NCBI RefSeq assembly: GCF_013522705.1
Contig: NZ_JAAMRE010000007.1
Span: 62,001-126,000, forward strand
Direction: 5' to 3'
From: Pseudomonas lurida
Lineage (GTDB): Bacteria > Pseudomonadota > Gammaproteobacteria > Pseudomonadales > Pseudomonadaceae
DNA length: 64,000 bases
Shown here in pieces: positions 19,699-28,580 of the stretch. Numbering within the stretch: position 1 is the stretch's first letter; each line of letters starts with the position of its first letter. The notes below the pieces were generated by a model. It ran no database searches, was not told where the DNA came from, and saw nothing but the letters and a program-made list of their open reading frames with translations. The position numbers and the translations under genes are program-made.

Positions 19699-20625
19699 TT
19701 ACAGCTTAGCGGACAGCAGCGCCTCCAGCTTCTCCTGGTCCCGCGCAAACTGGCGAATACCCTCGGCCAGTTTCTCGGTTGCCATTGCATCCTCGTTGGA
19801 CTCCCAACGGAACTGCGCTTCAGTCATGTGCACGCGCGCCTCGCCGGCATGCCCTGGCGACAACTTGCGCTCCAGCGTGCCCTCATCCGCCGCCAACTTC
19901 TCCAGCAGGTCCGGGCTGATGGTCAGGCGGTCGCAGCCGGCCAACTCTTCGATCTGGCTGAGGTTGCGGAAGCTCGCACCCATGACCACGGTTTTGTAAC
20001 CGTTGGCCTTGTAGTAGTTGTAGATGCGCGTCACCGACTGCACGCCCGGATCATCGGCGCCGGTGTAATCGTTGCCATTGGCTTTCTTGTACCAGTCGTA
20101 GATGCGGCCCACGAACGGCGAGATCAGGAACACGCCTGCTTCGGCACACGCCACGGCCTGGGCAAAGGAGAACAGCAGCGTCAGGTTGGTCTGGATGCCT
20201 TCTTTTTCCAGCTTCTCCGCCGCGCGGATGCCTTCCCAGGTGGAGGCGATCTTGATCAGCACGCGGTCACGGCCGACGCCAGCTTTGTCGTACAGCTCGA
20301 TCAGACGGTGCGCACGCTTGAGGATCGCGCCTTCGTCGAACGACAAGCGGGCATCCACTTCGGTGGAAATCCGGCCCGGTACCACTTTGAGAATTTCTTG
20401 ACCGACCGCCACCGCAAAACGGTCGCTGGCCAGGCCCACGTCACCGTTGCAGTCCTTCACGCACTCATCCAACAGATTGGCATAGCCCGCAATCGAAGCG
20501 GCCTTGAGCAGCAGCGAAGGGTTGGTGGTAGCGTCTTGCGGCTTGAGCTTGGCGAGGGTGGAAAAGTCGCCGGTGTCGGCTACGACGGTGGTGAATTGCT
20601 TGAGTTGTTCCAGCTTGGAAGTCAT
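19699..20625 (-). CDS. tal: Transaldolase
   Basis: Pentose-phosphate enzyme transferring dihydroxyacetone units. At 308 residues it is a standard class-I transaldolase. The Schiff-base lysine is in [12 protein letters not shown], with TTNPSLL and [11 protein letters not shown] also conserved. ATG 20625 gives the family N-terminus [20 protein letters not shown]; a longer frame to 20682 has no support. Confidence 0.96.
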   Translation of the reverse strand: MTSKLEQLKQFTTVVADTGDFSTLAKLKPQDATTNPSLLLKAASIAGYANLLDECVKDCNGDVGLASDRFAVAVGQEILKVVPGRISTEVDARLSFDEGAILKRAHRLIELYDKAGVGRDRVLIKIASTWEGIRAAEKLEKEGIQTNLTLLFSFAQAVACAEAGVFLISPFVGRIYDWYKKANGNDYTGADDPGVQSVTRIYNYYKANGYKTVVMGASFRNLSQIEELAGCDRLTISPDLLEKLAADEGTLERKLSPGHAGEARVHMTEAQFRWESNEDAMATEKLAEGIRQFARDQEKLEALLSAKL

Positions 20626-20861
20626 GAGCGTGCTCTGTCCTATGGGTCTGTTGACATTACCCGAGCGCCGACAGGCGCTCAAGGGCGCAAATGCGTTCGA
20701 TCGTTTGCGGGGGCAACAACCTGAAAACAGCCGTTTGAATCACCGGCTGTGGTGCTTAATAGGAGGGCAAAACTGACCGCAGGTTCAACCCAACTGGCAT
20801 GTGGGCAACGCTCGCTCCGATAGCAGCAGCTCGATCGTCCCCACGCAGAGCATGGGAACAA

Positions 20862-21881
20862 TCAGCGACCCTCCAGCAACTCCGCGGCCTGATCCAGCAA
20901 TGCCAGCGGATCACTCACCTTATGAATATCCACCGACAACAACTGCCGAAACTTCCTCGCCCCCGGAAACCCCGTGCCCAAGCCCAGCACATGCCGCGTT
21001 ATATGGTGCATCGCCCCACCCGTGGCCAAGTGCTCGGCAATATAAGGTCGCAACTGTGCCATCGCCTGCGCCCGACTGATCACCGGCGCTTCACTGCCAA
21101 ATAGCTGCTGATCCACTTCCGCCAGCAGATAGGGGTTGTGATATGCCTCACGTCCGAGCATCACACCATCAAACGTCTGCAAATGCTCGTGGCACTGTTC
21201 CAACGTCTTGATCCCGCCATTGAGCACAATCTCCAGCTCAGGGAAATCCTGCTTCAACTGCGCCGCCACGTCATAGCGCAACGGCGGAATGTCGCGGTTC
21301 TCCTTAGGCGACAACCCCTCCAGAATCGCAATCCGCGCATGCACGGTAAAACTGGTGCAGCCGGCGTCCTTCACCGTGCCGACGAAATCACACAACTGGC
21401 CATAACTGTCCCGACCGTTGATCCCGATACGATGCTTCACCGTCACCGGAATCGACACCGCATCGCGCATCGCCTTCACGCAATCGGCCACCAGGGCGGG
21501 GTGTGCCATCAGGATCGCGCCGATCATATTGTTCTGCACACGGTCGCTGGGGCAGCCGACGTTCAGGTTCACTTCGTCGTAACCCGCGGCCTCGGCCATG
21601 CGCGCGCAGGCAGCCAGGTCAGCGGGGACGCTGCCGCCCAGCTGAAGCGCGAGCGGGTGCTCGGCTTCGTCGTGACGCAGGAAGCGCTCATGATCGCCGT
21701 GCAGAATAGCGCCGGTGGTGACCATCTCGGTGTAGAGCAGGGCGCGCTTGGAGAGCAGGCGCAGGAAGAACCGGCAGTGGCGGTCGGTCCAGTCCATCAT
21801 CGGGGCCACGCTAAACCGGCGTGACGGCTCTGAGTGTGAAGGGCTAGCGTTTGCTGGGGATGCGGCTTTTTCGGAATTCAT
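20862..21881 (-). CDS. dusA: tRNA-dihydrouridine synthase A
   Basis: FMN enzyme that reduces uridines 20/20a of tRNA. The 339-residue protein has the FMN-binding SVAPMMDWTDRHCR (about 24-37), the catalytic cysteine in LNVGCPSDRVQNN and VKHRIGI. The first 20 residues are poorly conserved in the family. The 5' end of dusA is a known integration site for prophages with dusA-associated integrases, and an integrase gene begins 102 bases away, so the extreme 5' end or promoter may be phage-derived. Confidence 0.95.
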   Translation of the reverse strand: MNSEKAASPANASPSHSEPSRRFSVAPMMDWTDRHCRFFLRLLSKRALLYTEMVTTGAILHGDHERFLRHDEAEHPLALQLGGSVPADLAACARMAEAAGYDEVNLNVGCPSDRVQNNMIGAILMAHPALVADCVKAMRDAVSIPVTVKHRIGINGRDSYGQLCDFVGTVKDAGCTSFTVHARIAILEGLSPKENRDIPPLRYDVAAQLKQDFPELEIVLNGGIKTLEQCHEHLQTFDGVMLGREAYHNPYLLAEVDQQLFGSEAPVISRAQAMAQLRPYIAEHLATGGAMHHITRHVLGLGTGFPGARKFRQLLSVDIHKVSDPLALLDQAAELLEGR

Positions 21882-21938
21882 TAATACTGATCTTTTATAC
21901 AGCGGTTTTTACCCTTTTTCCCTTGTTTTCTAAAGTCG
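21781..21938. other. Probable left attachment region of the prophage (exact core not resolved)
   Basis: The prophage begins beside the 5' end of dusA. The integrase family and position imply that the attL core lies in the first codons of dusA or just upstream. I cannot define the core repeat because its partner at the right end is outside the window. Confidence 0.4.
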
Positions 21939-21978
21939 GTTGCTACACTGTAGCGATCGAATTCGGCAATGTAGCAAC
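21939..21978. promoter_or_regulatory. Palindromic half-sites upstream of the integrase
   Basis: GTTGCTACA at 21939 is inverted as TGTAGCAAC at 21970, and a perfect palindrome GCTACACTGTAGC occupies 21942-21954. The three TGTAGC half-sites sit 6-45 bases before the integrase ATG, where a regulator or the integrase itself could bind. Confidence 0.5.
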
Positions 21979-21983
21979 TGGAA

Positions 21984-23078
21984 ATGGGCACGATCACAGC
22001 ACGTAAGCGCAAGGACAACTCGACAGCCTACACGGCGCAGATACGGATCAATCGGGATGGCAAGACAGTTTATCAGGAAAGCCAAACCTTCGACCGTAAG
22101 CAGGTCGCCCAGGCCTGGATCAAGCGACGGGAGACTGAGCTGGCCCAACCAGGTGCTATTGAGCGGGCGAATCGGAAGGGCGTGACGATCAAGAAGATGA
22201 TCGAGCAGTACCTGGATGAGTACGAGAAGATCCGGCCATTGGGCAAGACCAAAAACGCTACTCTGAAGGCGATCAAGGAAACTTGGTTGGGAGATCTCGA
22301 CGATTCAGAACTGACGAGCCAGAGGCTGGTCGAGTTCGCTCAATGGCGAATGAGCAAGGAGGGTGGCGACGTTCAGGCGCAGACGGTTGGTAACGATCTC
22401 TCGCACCTTGGCGCGGTGCTGTCCGTGGCGCGGCCAGCATGGGGTTATGAAGTGGATCCGCTGGCCATGCCTGACGCGCGTAGGGTGTTACGCAAGCTGG
22501 GCATGGTGAGCAAGAGCAAGGAGCGTAATCGCCGTCCGACACTGTTAGAGCTGGACAAACTCATGGCGCATTTTTTTGAGATGCAGGCGCGCCGTAAAGC
22601 TCAGATCGACATGCCGAAGATGATAGCTTTCGCGATCTTCTCGACACGCCGGCAAGAGGAGATCACCCGGATCTGCTGGAACGATCTCGACGAGTCTAGA
22701 CAGGCGGTTCTAGTGCGGGATATGAAAAACCCCGGGCAGAAAATCGGCAATGACGTGTGGTGCCATTTGCCAGATGAGGCCTGGGCGATTCTGCAGTCCA
22801 TGCCCAAGAAGGAAAAGGAGATCTTTCCCTACAATGCGAGGTCGGTCTCGGCGTCCTTTACGCGGGCCTGCCCGATGCTGGGGATTGAAGATCTGCATTT
22901 CCACGACCTACGCCATGAGGGGGTTAGTCGGTTATTTGAGATGGACTGGGATATTCCAAGGGTGTCGAGCGTTTCGGGTCACAGGGACTGGAATTCGCTT
23001 CGACGTTACACGCATCTCAGAGGCCGGGGTGACCGCTACGATAATTGGCGTTGGTTAAAATTGATTTTAGCGTCGTAG
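21984..23078 (+). CDS. int: Phage tyrosine integrase (dusA-associated)
   Basis: A 364-residue site-specific recombinase. The N-terminal arm-binding segment (1-60) is followed by a SAM-like core-binding domain (about 65-165) and a catalytic domain with Arg in FSTRRQEE, HDLRHEG (His-x-x-Arg), SGHRDW and the nucleophile Tyr in LRRYTHL. Position beside dusA fits a dusA-associated integrase. Base composition is less GC-rich than the host genes on its left. Confidence 0.92.
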   Translation: MGTITARKRKDNSTAYTAQIRINRDGKTVYQESQTFDRKQVAQAWIKRRETELAQPGAIERANRKGVTIKKMIEQYLDEYEKIRPLGKTKNATLKAIKETWLGDLDDSELTSQRLVEFAQWRMSKEGGDVQAQTVGNDLSHLGAVLSVARPAWGYEVDPLAMPDARRVLRKLGMVSKSKERNRRPTLLELDKLMAHFFEMQARRKAQIDMPKMIAFAIFSTRRQEEITRICWNDLDESRQAVLVRDMKNPGQKIGNDVWCHLPDEAWAILQSMPKKEKEIFPYNARSVSASFTRACPMLGIEDLHFHDLRHEGVSRLFEMDWDIPRVSSVSGHRDWNSLRRYTHLRGRGDRYDNWRWLKLILAS

Positions 23079-23176
23079 TTATTACATTCTTTGCTAGCAA
23101 ATTTAAGTGGTTTTTGGCATTTTGACATCATGGTACGCGCCGGCTATAGCCAAAAAGTATATAAAAGGGAGTTTTA

Positions 23177-24562
23177 ATGACTGCTCAGGTTAATGCTCAT
23201 CCCGCGAAGCGATTTTTCGTAGAGATGTTGACGCGCGACATCGAGCTGAAGGATTCGATTCTCGACTTGCTTGATAATTGCGTCGATGGCGCTATGCGCG
23301 AGAAGCGTGCGGAGTTAGATCATCCGTTACCTTACAAAGGGTTTGAAGCGAGAATCACGTTTGACGAAAATCACTTCTCTATCTTCGATAACTGTGGAGG
23401 AATACCGCGTGAAGTGGCCTTGGAGCGTGCGTTTCGCTTAGGTCGCCCTGATCGTGATACCGATAAAGATGTACCGACCGTGGGTGTATATGGTATCGGG
23501 ATGAAGCGGGCGATATTCAAGCTCGGTAAGCAATCAACAGTTGAGACAAATGCCAAGGATGCCGCTTATAAAGTTACTATTGATTCTGCATGGTTGGCTG
23601 ATGACTTTAACTGGAATTTACCAATTGAAGAAGTTGCTCCAGGTGAATCTAAAGGAACAAAGATATCTGTTACAGAGTTGAATGATGGGATTCCACGGTT
23701 ATTCTCAAACCAAACTGGTTTTGAGATGGATCTTAAAAAAGCTATATCTGCTTACTACGGCCATATCATAACCAAAGGTTTTAATGTTTACGTTAACGCT
23801 GAAAGAGTTTCACCGACCACGTCGAGTTTTATCTTGGGTGATAATGCTTTGGCGTCCGGTGCCGGTATCGCGCCTTATGTGTATCAGGGCGATTATCAAG
23901 GTGTCACTATTGAGTTGGCTGTTGGTTTCTATCGCGATCTTCCATCTGATGAAGAGGAAGAGGACTCGCTAGCTGGCAAACCGTCAACGGAGAAGGCTGG
24001 ATGGACCATCATCTGTAACGATCGTGTCGTGCTGCACGCCGATAAAACGAGGGTTACAGGCTGGGGCGAGGCTGGTGTTCCCGCCTACCATACTCAGTTC
24101 GTGTCTATCGCTGGCGTGGTAAGCTTTAAATGTAATGACGCTTCGCTGCTTCCTGTGACTACTACCAAACGCGGCATAGATGGTAATTCGGATCTTTATC
24201 TCGCAGTTAAAGAATTTATGCGGGAAGGCGTAAAAATCTTTACTGATTATACCAATAAGTGGAAGCGTCCCTCAAAAGAGCGGGCGGATTTGAGTGTATC
24301 CGCCGTGACAACGACCCCTGCTGAAATCATGAAGCAAATACCTTCGGAGAGGTGGTCTTCGGATAGGAAGAGCATGATTAAGGGGCAAAAATTTAAGCCA
24401 GATTTGCCGATGCCTACCGTAGAAAAAGAATATCGGTTTTTAAGATTCTCCAAACCGTTGACTGACATCAGGACGTTGGGTGAGCATTTTTTTGGCGATG
24501 AAAATACATCTCCTGGAGAAATTGGTGCTAAATGCTTTGATGAAGTTCTGAAGAGGATTTGA
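23177..24562 (+). CDS. GHKL (Hsp90/MutL/MORC-like) ATPase, putative defence protein
   Basis: A 461-residue protein with an N-terminal GHKL ATP-binding fold: N box ILDLLDNCVDGA (28-39), G1 motif FDNCGGI (70-76, Asp71) and glycine-rich lid GVYGIGMKRA (103-112). The remainder has no MutL, gyrase or histidine kinase module that I recognise; an acidic patch DEEEED lies near 255. MORC-like and MutL-like ATPases of this kind occur in bacterial restriction-like operons. The gene is AT-rich, ends 3 bases before its partner gene and sits between the integrase and the early operon, a usual cargo site. Function is inferred, not shown. Confidence 0.7.
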   Translation: MTAQVNAHPAKRFFVEMLTRDIELKDSILDLLDNCVDGAMREKRAELDHPLPYKGFEARITFDENHFSIFDNCGGIPREVALERAFRLGRPDRDTDKDVPTVGVYGIGMKRAIFKLGKQSTVETNAKDAAYKVTIDSAWLADDFNWNLPIEEVAPGESKGTKISVTELNDGIPRLFSNQTGFEMDLKKAISAYYGHIITKGFNVYVNAERVSPTTSSFILGDNALASGAGIAPYVYQGDYQGVTIELAVGFYRDLPSDEEEEDSLAGKPSTEKAGWTIICNDRVVLHADKTRVTGWGEAGVPAYHTQFVSIAGVVSFKCNDASLLPVTTTKRGIDGNSDLYLAVKEFMREGVKIFTDYTNKWKRPSKERADLSVSAVTTTPAEIMKQIPSERWSSDRKSMIKGQKFKPDLPMPTVEKEYRFLRFSKPLTDIRTLGEHFFGDENTSPGEIGAKCFDEVLKRI

Positions 24563-24565
24563 TCA

Positions 24566-25546
24566 ATGAGTCAGGGAGGAAGTATTGCCTATCATCTTCG
24601 TCAAAATAAAGCTATTGAGCGAAACTTATTCGTTGATCTGTTAACTCGAGTTGGACGGTATGTAAATATTTCAAACTACAGTTATATCGGGTTCGGAGGT
24701 CCATTTTTAGAAGATTTCAAGCACCTGCATGCGGCTCTTAGAATATCAAAAATGATTTCGTTGGAGATGGATTCAAATGTTTTTAAACGGCAGGGATTTA
24801 ATAAACCTTTATCATGTATATCCCTTCGCAATGAGTCAAGTGGTGAGTTTCTAAATAATTTTGAGTTTGATTCTGAGGCAGGAAACGTAGTTTGGTTTGA
24901 TTATGCCACTTCGGATATCACAAGTCAGTTAACGGAAACTCAAAGACTTATCGAGAAATTAGGGCATGGGGATATTTTTAAGATTACGGTTAATGCAAGT
25001 CCTACTGCTTTGGGAGAGCCTAAAGACCGTTCTCAAATGCTCGAGTTTCGAGCAAATGTGTTAGCTGGTAGATTGTCTTCATATGGTCCTGCCGAAATTA
25101 CTACTGATTCGGTCGCTACAAAAAATTATCCGAAGACGTTACTAGCAGCAATCATGTCCGCCGTAAGGCATGGCCTGGCTGGCGACCCAAGCATTGTTGT
25201 GCAGCCGCTTGCTGCTTTTGTTTATAGTGATGGGCAGCAGATGCTGACGGTCACTGGTATTCTTCTACATGAGGATGAATTGGAGAAGTTTTTAGAGCTG
25301 TCCAGATTGCCTTACTGGAGCTTTTTTAATCCTGAGTGTGTTGAGCCCACCGGTATTAGTGTGCCTATTTTATCTACTAAGGAAAGAGTGCATATCGAAT
25401 CGCTCCTTCCGGAAGCAGGTGTAGAGGATATCCAAAGAGCTCTGGATTTCTACACTGCTTCAACTGAAAAAATTTCTCAGGAGGAGATGGGTAATTTTGT
25501 AAACTTTTATCGGATGTTTCCGTGGTATTCGCGCGTGGTCTTATAA
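24566..25546 (+). CDS. Methyltransferase-like partner of the GHKL ATPase
   Basis: A 326-residue protein encoded 3 bases after the GHKL ATPase, so clearly co-translated. The segment NYSYIGFGGPFLEDFKHLH (about 37-55) followed by MISLEMDSNVF looks like the glycine-rich loop and acidic strand-2 end of a Rossmann methyltransferase, and VVWFDYATSDIT (about 110-121) could be the strand-4 motif. I do not recognise a catalytic DPPY or cysteine motif. It may be a modified methyltransferase fold used for sensing. It overlaps the convergent dcm gene by 6 bases. Confidence 0.55.
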   Translation: MSQGGSIAYHLRQNKAIERNLFVDLLTRVGRYVNISNYSYIGFGGPFLEDFKHLHAALRISKMISLEMDSNVFKRQGFNKPLSCISLRNESSGEFLNNFEFDSEAGNVVWFDYATSDITSQLTETQRLIEKLGHGDIFKITVNASPTALGEPKDRSQMLEFRANVLAGRLSSYGPAEITTDSVATKNYPKTLLAAIMSAVRHGLAGDPSIVVQPLAAFVYSDGQQMLTVTGILLHEDELEKFLELSRLPYWSFFNPECVEPTGISVPILSTKERVHIESLLPEAGVEDIQRALDFYTASTEKISQEEMGNFVNFYRMFPWYSRVVL

Positions 25547-26659
25547 GCAGTTATATACAGATTTTAGGATATACTCTCCAACTATGGGGCTCACGCTATT
25601 TCCTATTTGACGGAAGCTGTGCCACTTAGTTGGATGGAATTGGAACCAGTCAGGGAAACCCTGCAGTCTTGCTGCTTCACGCGGTGTAATCACTCGAGGA
25701 GATGTCATATGTATTGGCCTAACTGCCTGGAAGCTGCCTTTGTCACTACCGGTGCCGGCTCTCAGCGTTGGGCAATACCCGTTAGGGTCAAGCCTTTTGG
25801 CCTTGGAGATGGCATCAACCTCACCGGCTTTTAGTCGAGCGAAACGCTTAACGACCTCCGGGATGTGCCGTGTACCAAAACAGCCCGAGACAAGTTGTTT
25901 CTCAAACAGCAATTCAATAGCTTTGATTTCGCCGACACCCTCTGGAATATTTCCGTTTACAGAAGCGTGAAATACGTTGTCAGTCAGCAGCTTTGCCGTT
26001 CGCCAAGATTGTTCTTCTGCTTGCCAATCAGATCGAATCAGAGAGGGTAGTCCTCTTAATGCCATGTCTACATTAACAAGCTGGGTATCTACCCTCGGTA
26101 GAAACAAATCAGAGCTTAAATCGATTTTTAATTCATTAGCTCTAAAGCCAATGAAGAATATTCGCGTTCTAGTTGTAGGTGCGCCATATCTATCCGCTTT
26201 GACCTTAATTGGCTCAAGTAGTGTGTATTCTTTACGGACAAGGCTTAGCGCCTCTTCGACATGAGTTTTGTATTTTTCAGTTAGGATTCCAGGTACGTTT
26301 TCTGCAATAAAAAACTTTGGCTTTGTTTCCGTAATTAATCTGAAGAAATGATAGAAAAGTTGGTTACGGGGGTCCGCATCATCGCGCTTGCCCATAGTGC
26401 TGAAACCCTGGCACGGCGGCCCACCGATGAGCCCATCCAGCATTCCCAGCTGTAAGCCCGAGCGTTCTAATATTTCTTTTCCTGACATCGAACCAATGTC
26501 TGCTTGGATATGGTTGGCGTTGGGGAAGTTAATGCCATGTGTTTCAATTGCAAATTTGTCAATTTCGAAAGCGCCTGCAACGTGGAAACCTGCTCTGGAG
26601 GCTCCAAGGCTTAGGCCACCGACGCCAGAAAATAGATCGATGACTACAGGGTTATTCAT
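25541..26659 (-). CDS. DNA cytosine-5 methyltransferase
   Basis: A 372-residue m5C methyltransferase. Motif I DLFSGVGGLSLG (8-19), the catalytic Cys83 in GGPPCQGFS, ENVPGIL, TRTRIFFIGF (motif VIII) and RQIGNSVSP near the C-terminus are intact; the target-recognition region lies before RVITPREAARLQGFP. ATG 26659 is chosen for its position just before motif I and a GGA upstream; ATG 26686 is the alternative. It is convergent with the GHKL pair and overlaps it by 6 bases. No restriction endonuclease is visible nearby, so it could protect DNA from a host enzyme or work with the GHKL pair. Confidence 0.93.
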   Translation of the reverse strand: MNNPVVIDLFSGVGGLSLGASRAGFHVAGAFEIDKFAIETHGINFPNANHIQADIGSMSGKEILERSGLQLGMLDGLIGGPPCQGFSTMGKRDDADPRNQLFYHFFRLITETKPKFFIAENVPGILTEKYKTHVEEALSLVRKEYTLLEPIKVKADRYGAPTTRTRIFFIGFRANELKIDLSSDLFLPRVDTQLVNVDMALRGLPSLIRSDWQAEEQSWRTAKLLTDNVFHASVNGNIPEGVGEIKAIELLFEKQLVSGCFGTRHIPEVVKRFARLKAGEVDAISKAKRLDPNGYCPTLRAGTGSDKGSFQAVRPIHMTSPRVITPREAARLQGFPDWFQFHPTKWHSFRQIGNSVSPIVGEYILKSVYNCL

Positions 26660-26694
26660 GTGTGGTTCCAATTTTAGTTCTTGCATGTACTTTG

Positions 26695-26718
26695 TAGGCG
26701 TTTTCGACGATACGCCTA
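26695..26718. promoter_or_regulatory. Inverted repeat upstream of the cytosine methyltransferase
   Basis: TAGGCGT and ACGCCTA (7-bp arms, 10-base spacer) lie 36 bases upstream of the preferred start, within the probable promoter. It could be an operator for self-repression, as some m5C methyltransferases use; this is inferred from position only. Confidence 0.4.
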
Positions 26719-26812
26719 ACGCTTAATGTTTTTTGACTTACGGTTCTAAGCTTGATTTTTTGACCGCGCATCTTAACACCATCGTTGAAAGCGCGCGGAG
26801 ATTTCAAGGGTG

Positions 26813-27082
26813 TCATGAGGGTCTCCCCATCAGTCTGTTTTGTTCAGCGGTAGCCCTCTCGCGCTGACGATCAATGTATTCAGCGAGGTCTTTCAAATGG
26901 ATCCCAAGCCCGGCTTTTTGGCTTTGCGCACCGAGACGAACCACTGGGATATCGATCTCACCTGTCAGTTGCTTGTGCTTAAATTTTTCAACCGTCAAAT
27001 TCATATAGTCGGCACAGACTCGTGCAAGTGGAATCACCGCCTGACCGTCATATTGAGCCATGAGTAAAAATAGTGTGTTCAT
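26813..27082 (-). CDS. PrtN-family (pyocin activator-like) protein
   Basis: An 89-residue protein with the family pattern MNTLFLLMAQYDGQAVIPL, a cysteine-containing ARVCADY, GEIDIPVVRL, SQKAGLGIHLKDLAEYID. PrtN is the activator of pyocin genes in P. aeruginosa, and relatives are common in Pseudomonas prophages. ATG 27082 is supported by GGGCGG upstream and overlaps the preceding gene's stop (ATGA). It is the last gene of the leftward early operon. Whether it activates the late genes here is unknown. Confidence 0.8.
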   Translation of the reverse strand: MNTLFLLMAQYDGQAVIPLARVCADYMNLTVEKFKHKQLTGEIDIPVVRLGAQSQKAGLGIHLKDLAEYIDRQRERATAEQNRLMGRPS

Positions 27083-27375
27083 AACACCGCCCGGCTTACG
27101 TTGGTCGTTAAGTATGATCCAGCCTTTGATGGGTAGGCCCATTTATACCCCTTATCAGGCTGCGCGAGCGGGCGCTCCTGAGTGTTTAGCGTTGCATTAG
27201 CGAGCGCTGCCCCGCGCAGCTTTTCGTGGGGTATAAGTGCCTCGGCAGTGGCGCTGGGAGGAGCAATAATGCCTGCTGCTGCGCAGCAGAGACTATTTGT
27301 TTCTAGCGTGTCGACGCCACCTGCAGCGCGTAGCAAAGCGGGCAGGGCATTGGCGTTGTCCTGGCGGTTCTTCAT
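27079..27375 (-). CDS. Hypothetical phage protein
   Basis: A 98-residue protein not recognised as any family, rich in Ala and Leu with two adjacent cysteines (LCCAAAG, about 29-35). The start ATG 27375 has a strong GGAGG 8 bases upstream and overlaps the stop of the HD gene; its own stop overlaps the PrtN-family start. The coupled context and ribosome site support it being real. Confidence 0.6.
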   Translation of the reverse strand: MKNRQDNANALPALLRAAGGVDTLETNSLCCAAAGIIAPPSATAEALIPHEKLRGAALANATLNTQERPLAQPDKGYKWAYPSKAGSYLTTNVSRAVL

Positions 27376-27914
27376 GCCGCTTTCCTCCGGTGTTCGATAG
27401 CGAGTTGGTCCATCAGCCGCTGGTGGTAGGTGAGTCGGGCTTCTGCGGCAGGCCATGGGCGGATGATTTCAACCATGGGTTCGATGCCGACCAAGCAATC
27501 CCAGATAGCCGTATCGGTTGGCATGAGGTCGCGGCGCTCGGTCGCCAGCGCAATCAGGTCGGCACGGTGCACGCAAGCCGGGAGATCAAGGGCGAGGTCG
27601 AAGCGCTCACAAACGCGCATCCAGATCACGTCCTCGAAGCCCCGGTAGTCGGGCATCCACTGCTTGAGTGGGCGAGTGATGTCACCCAGGTATGCCTCGG
27701 TGGCGTCGTGAAGCAAGGCCGAGAGCTTGTGTTCTTCCGGCACCAGCTCGGCGACGATGCAGCTGTGTTGGGCCACGCTATAGAACTCGCGGGTGTGGCC
27801 GTTGAAGCGGCATAGGTGTGCGAGCGAGTGCGATATGTCCCGTGGGTCGATCATGTCTGCGTCTGGCTCGTACAGGTCAAAGCGCTTGCCGGTATGGGTG
27901 AGGATGCAGTTCAT
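27372..27914 (-). CDS. HD-domain phosphohydrolase (YfbR-like)
   Basis: A 180-residue HD-superfamily metal-dependent phosphohydrolase. Metal ligands are visible in FYSVAQHS (His) and LLHDATEAYLGDI (His-Asp), with a later Asp in HRADLIALATE. Phage enzymes of this type are thought to act as nucleotidases. Coupled by 4-base overlaps to genes on both sides. Confidence 0.78.
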   Translation of the reverse strand: MNCILTHTGKRFDLYEPDADMIDPRDISHSLAHLCRFNGHTREFYSVAQHSCIVAELVPEEHKLSALLHDATEAYLGDITRPLKQWMPDYRGFEDVIWMRVCERFDLALDLPACVHRADLIALATERRDLMPTDTAIWDCLVGIEPMVEIIRPWPAAEARLTYHQRLMDQLAIEHRRKAA

Positions 27915-28132
27915 GCGGCCTCCTTCACGAGATCGGCCAGCAGCAAGGCGTTTTCGGTTGCTTTGTGCAATTGGCCCAACGCGTCATAACCGATCAACGC
28001 TTTCAGTTGCCGGTCGAGTTCCTTGCTGTAGCGGGTCAGCGCGCGGAGTTCCTTGGTGGCCTTGTCGTGCTGCTGTTGCAGTGTGCCGGCGGCTTGGGGC
28101 GTCAGGCGCAGCATGGGGATGGCTTGGCTCAT
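27911..28132 (-). CDS. Hypothetical phage protein
   Basis: A 73-residue helical protein, rich in Leu, Gln and Lys (for example QQHDKATKELRALTRYSKELD), likely to form a coiled coil. No family recognised. It starts and ends with 4-base ATGA overlaps with neighbouring genes, which supports translation. Confidence 0.6.
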   Translation of the reverse strand: MSQAIPMLRLTPQAAGTLQQQHDKATKELRALTRYSKELDRQLKALIGYDALGQLHKATENALLLADLVKEAA

Positions 28133-28530
28133 GCGGCGTCCCCCTTCAGCTCGAAACGGTCCAACAGCGCGGCCATATTCAGTGCCTTGTCACATAGGGC
28201 AAGTGCCTGCACTGCTTGGCTTTCGGATCTGACAGCGCGGAAGGTGTCTGCGGCGAGCTTCAGCTTTTCGGCAATGGCCAAAAGGGTGTAACGGTCTTGC
28301 GGTTCCCGGCTCAATAGGAGTTCGGTGCGCATGCATTGATCTGACATCTCTTTGAGAGAGGCAGCGTATGCGGCTGAAGATTCGTCCCGTCCCGAGAAGT
28401 ACCCATGGGAATAGCCTTCGTCGTAGCCATCATTTTTGCCGTCTGTGAGGCCGCCTCGATAGCCGACCCAATAGAGGATCCCGGCGGCGATTACGATGCT
28501 GATCAATGCGCAGATTTGAATTGCAGTCAT
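28129..28530 (-). CDS. Hypothetical membrane-anchored phage protein
   Basis: A 133-residue protein with one N-terminal membrane helix (about 4-24) followed by a Gly/Asp/Tyr-rich repeat (DGYDEGYSHGYFSGRDE, about 34-50) and a helical C-terminal domain. The topology suggests an inner-membrane anchor with a cytoplasmic domain. Function unknown. AGGAGCACACC upstream supports the start at 28530. Confidence 0.6.
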   Translation of the reverse strand: MTAIQICALISIVIAAGILYWVGYRGGLTDGKNDGYDEGYSHGYFSGRDESSAAYAASLKEMSDQCMRTELLLSREPQDRYTLLAIAEKLKLAADTFRAVRSESQAVQALALCDKALNMAALLDRFELKGDAA

Positions 28531-28580
28531 GTGGTGTGCTCCTGGTGTTGTTGGCTGGTGGTGGCAGCCGTTGGGGATTA

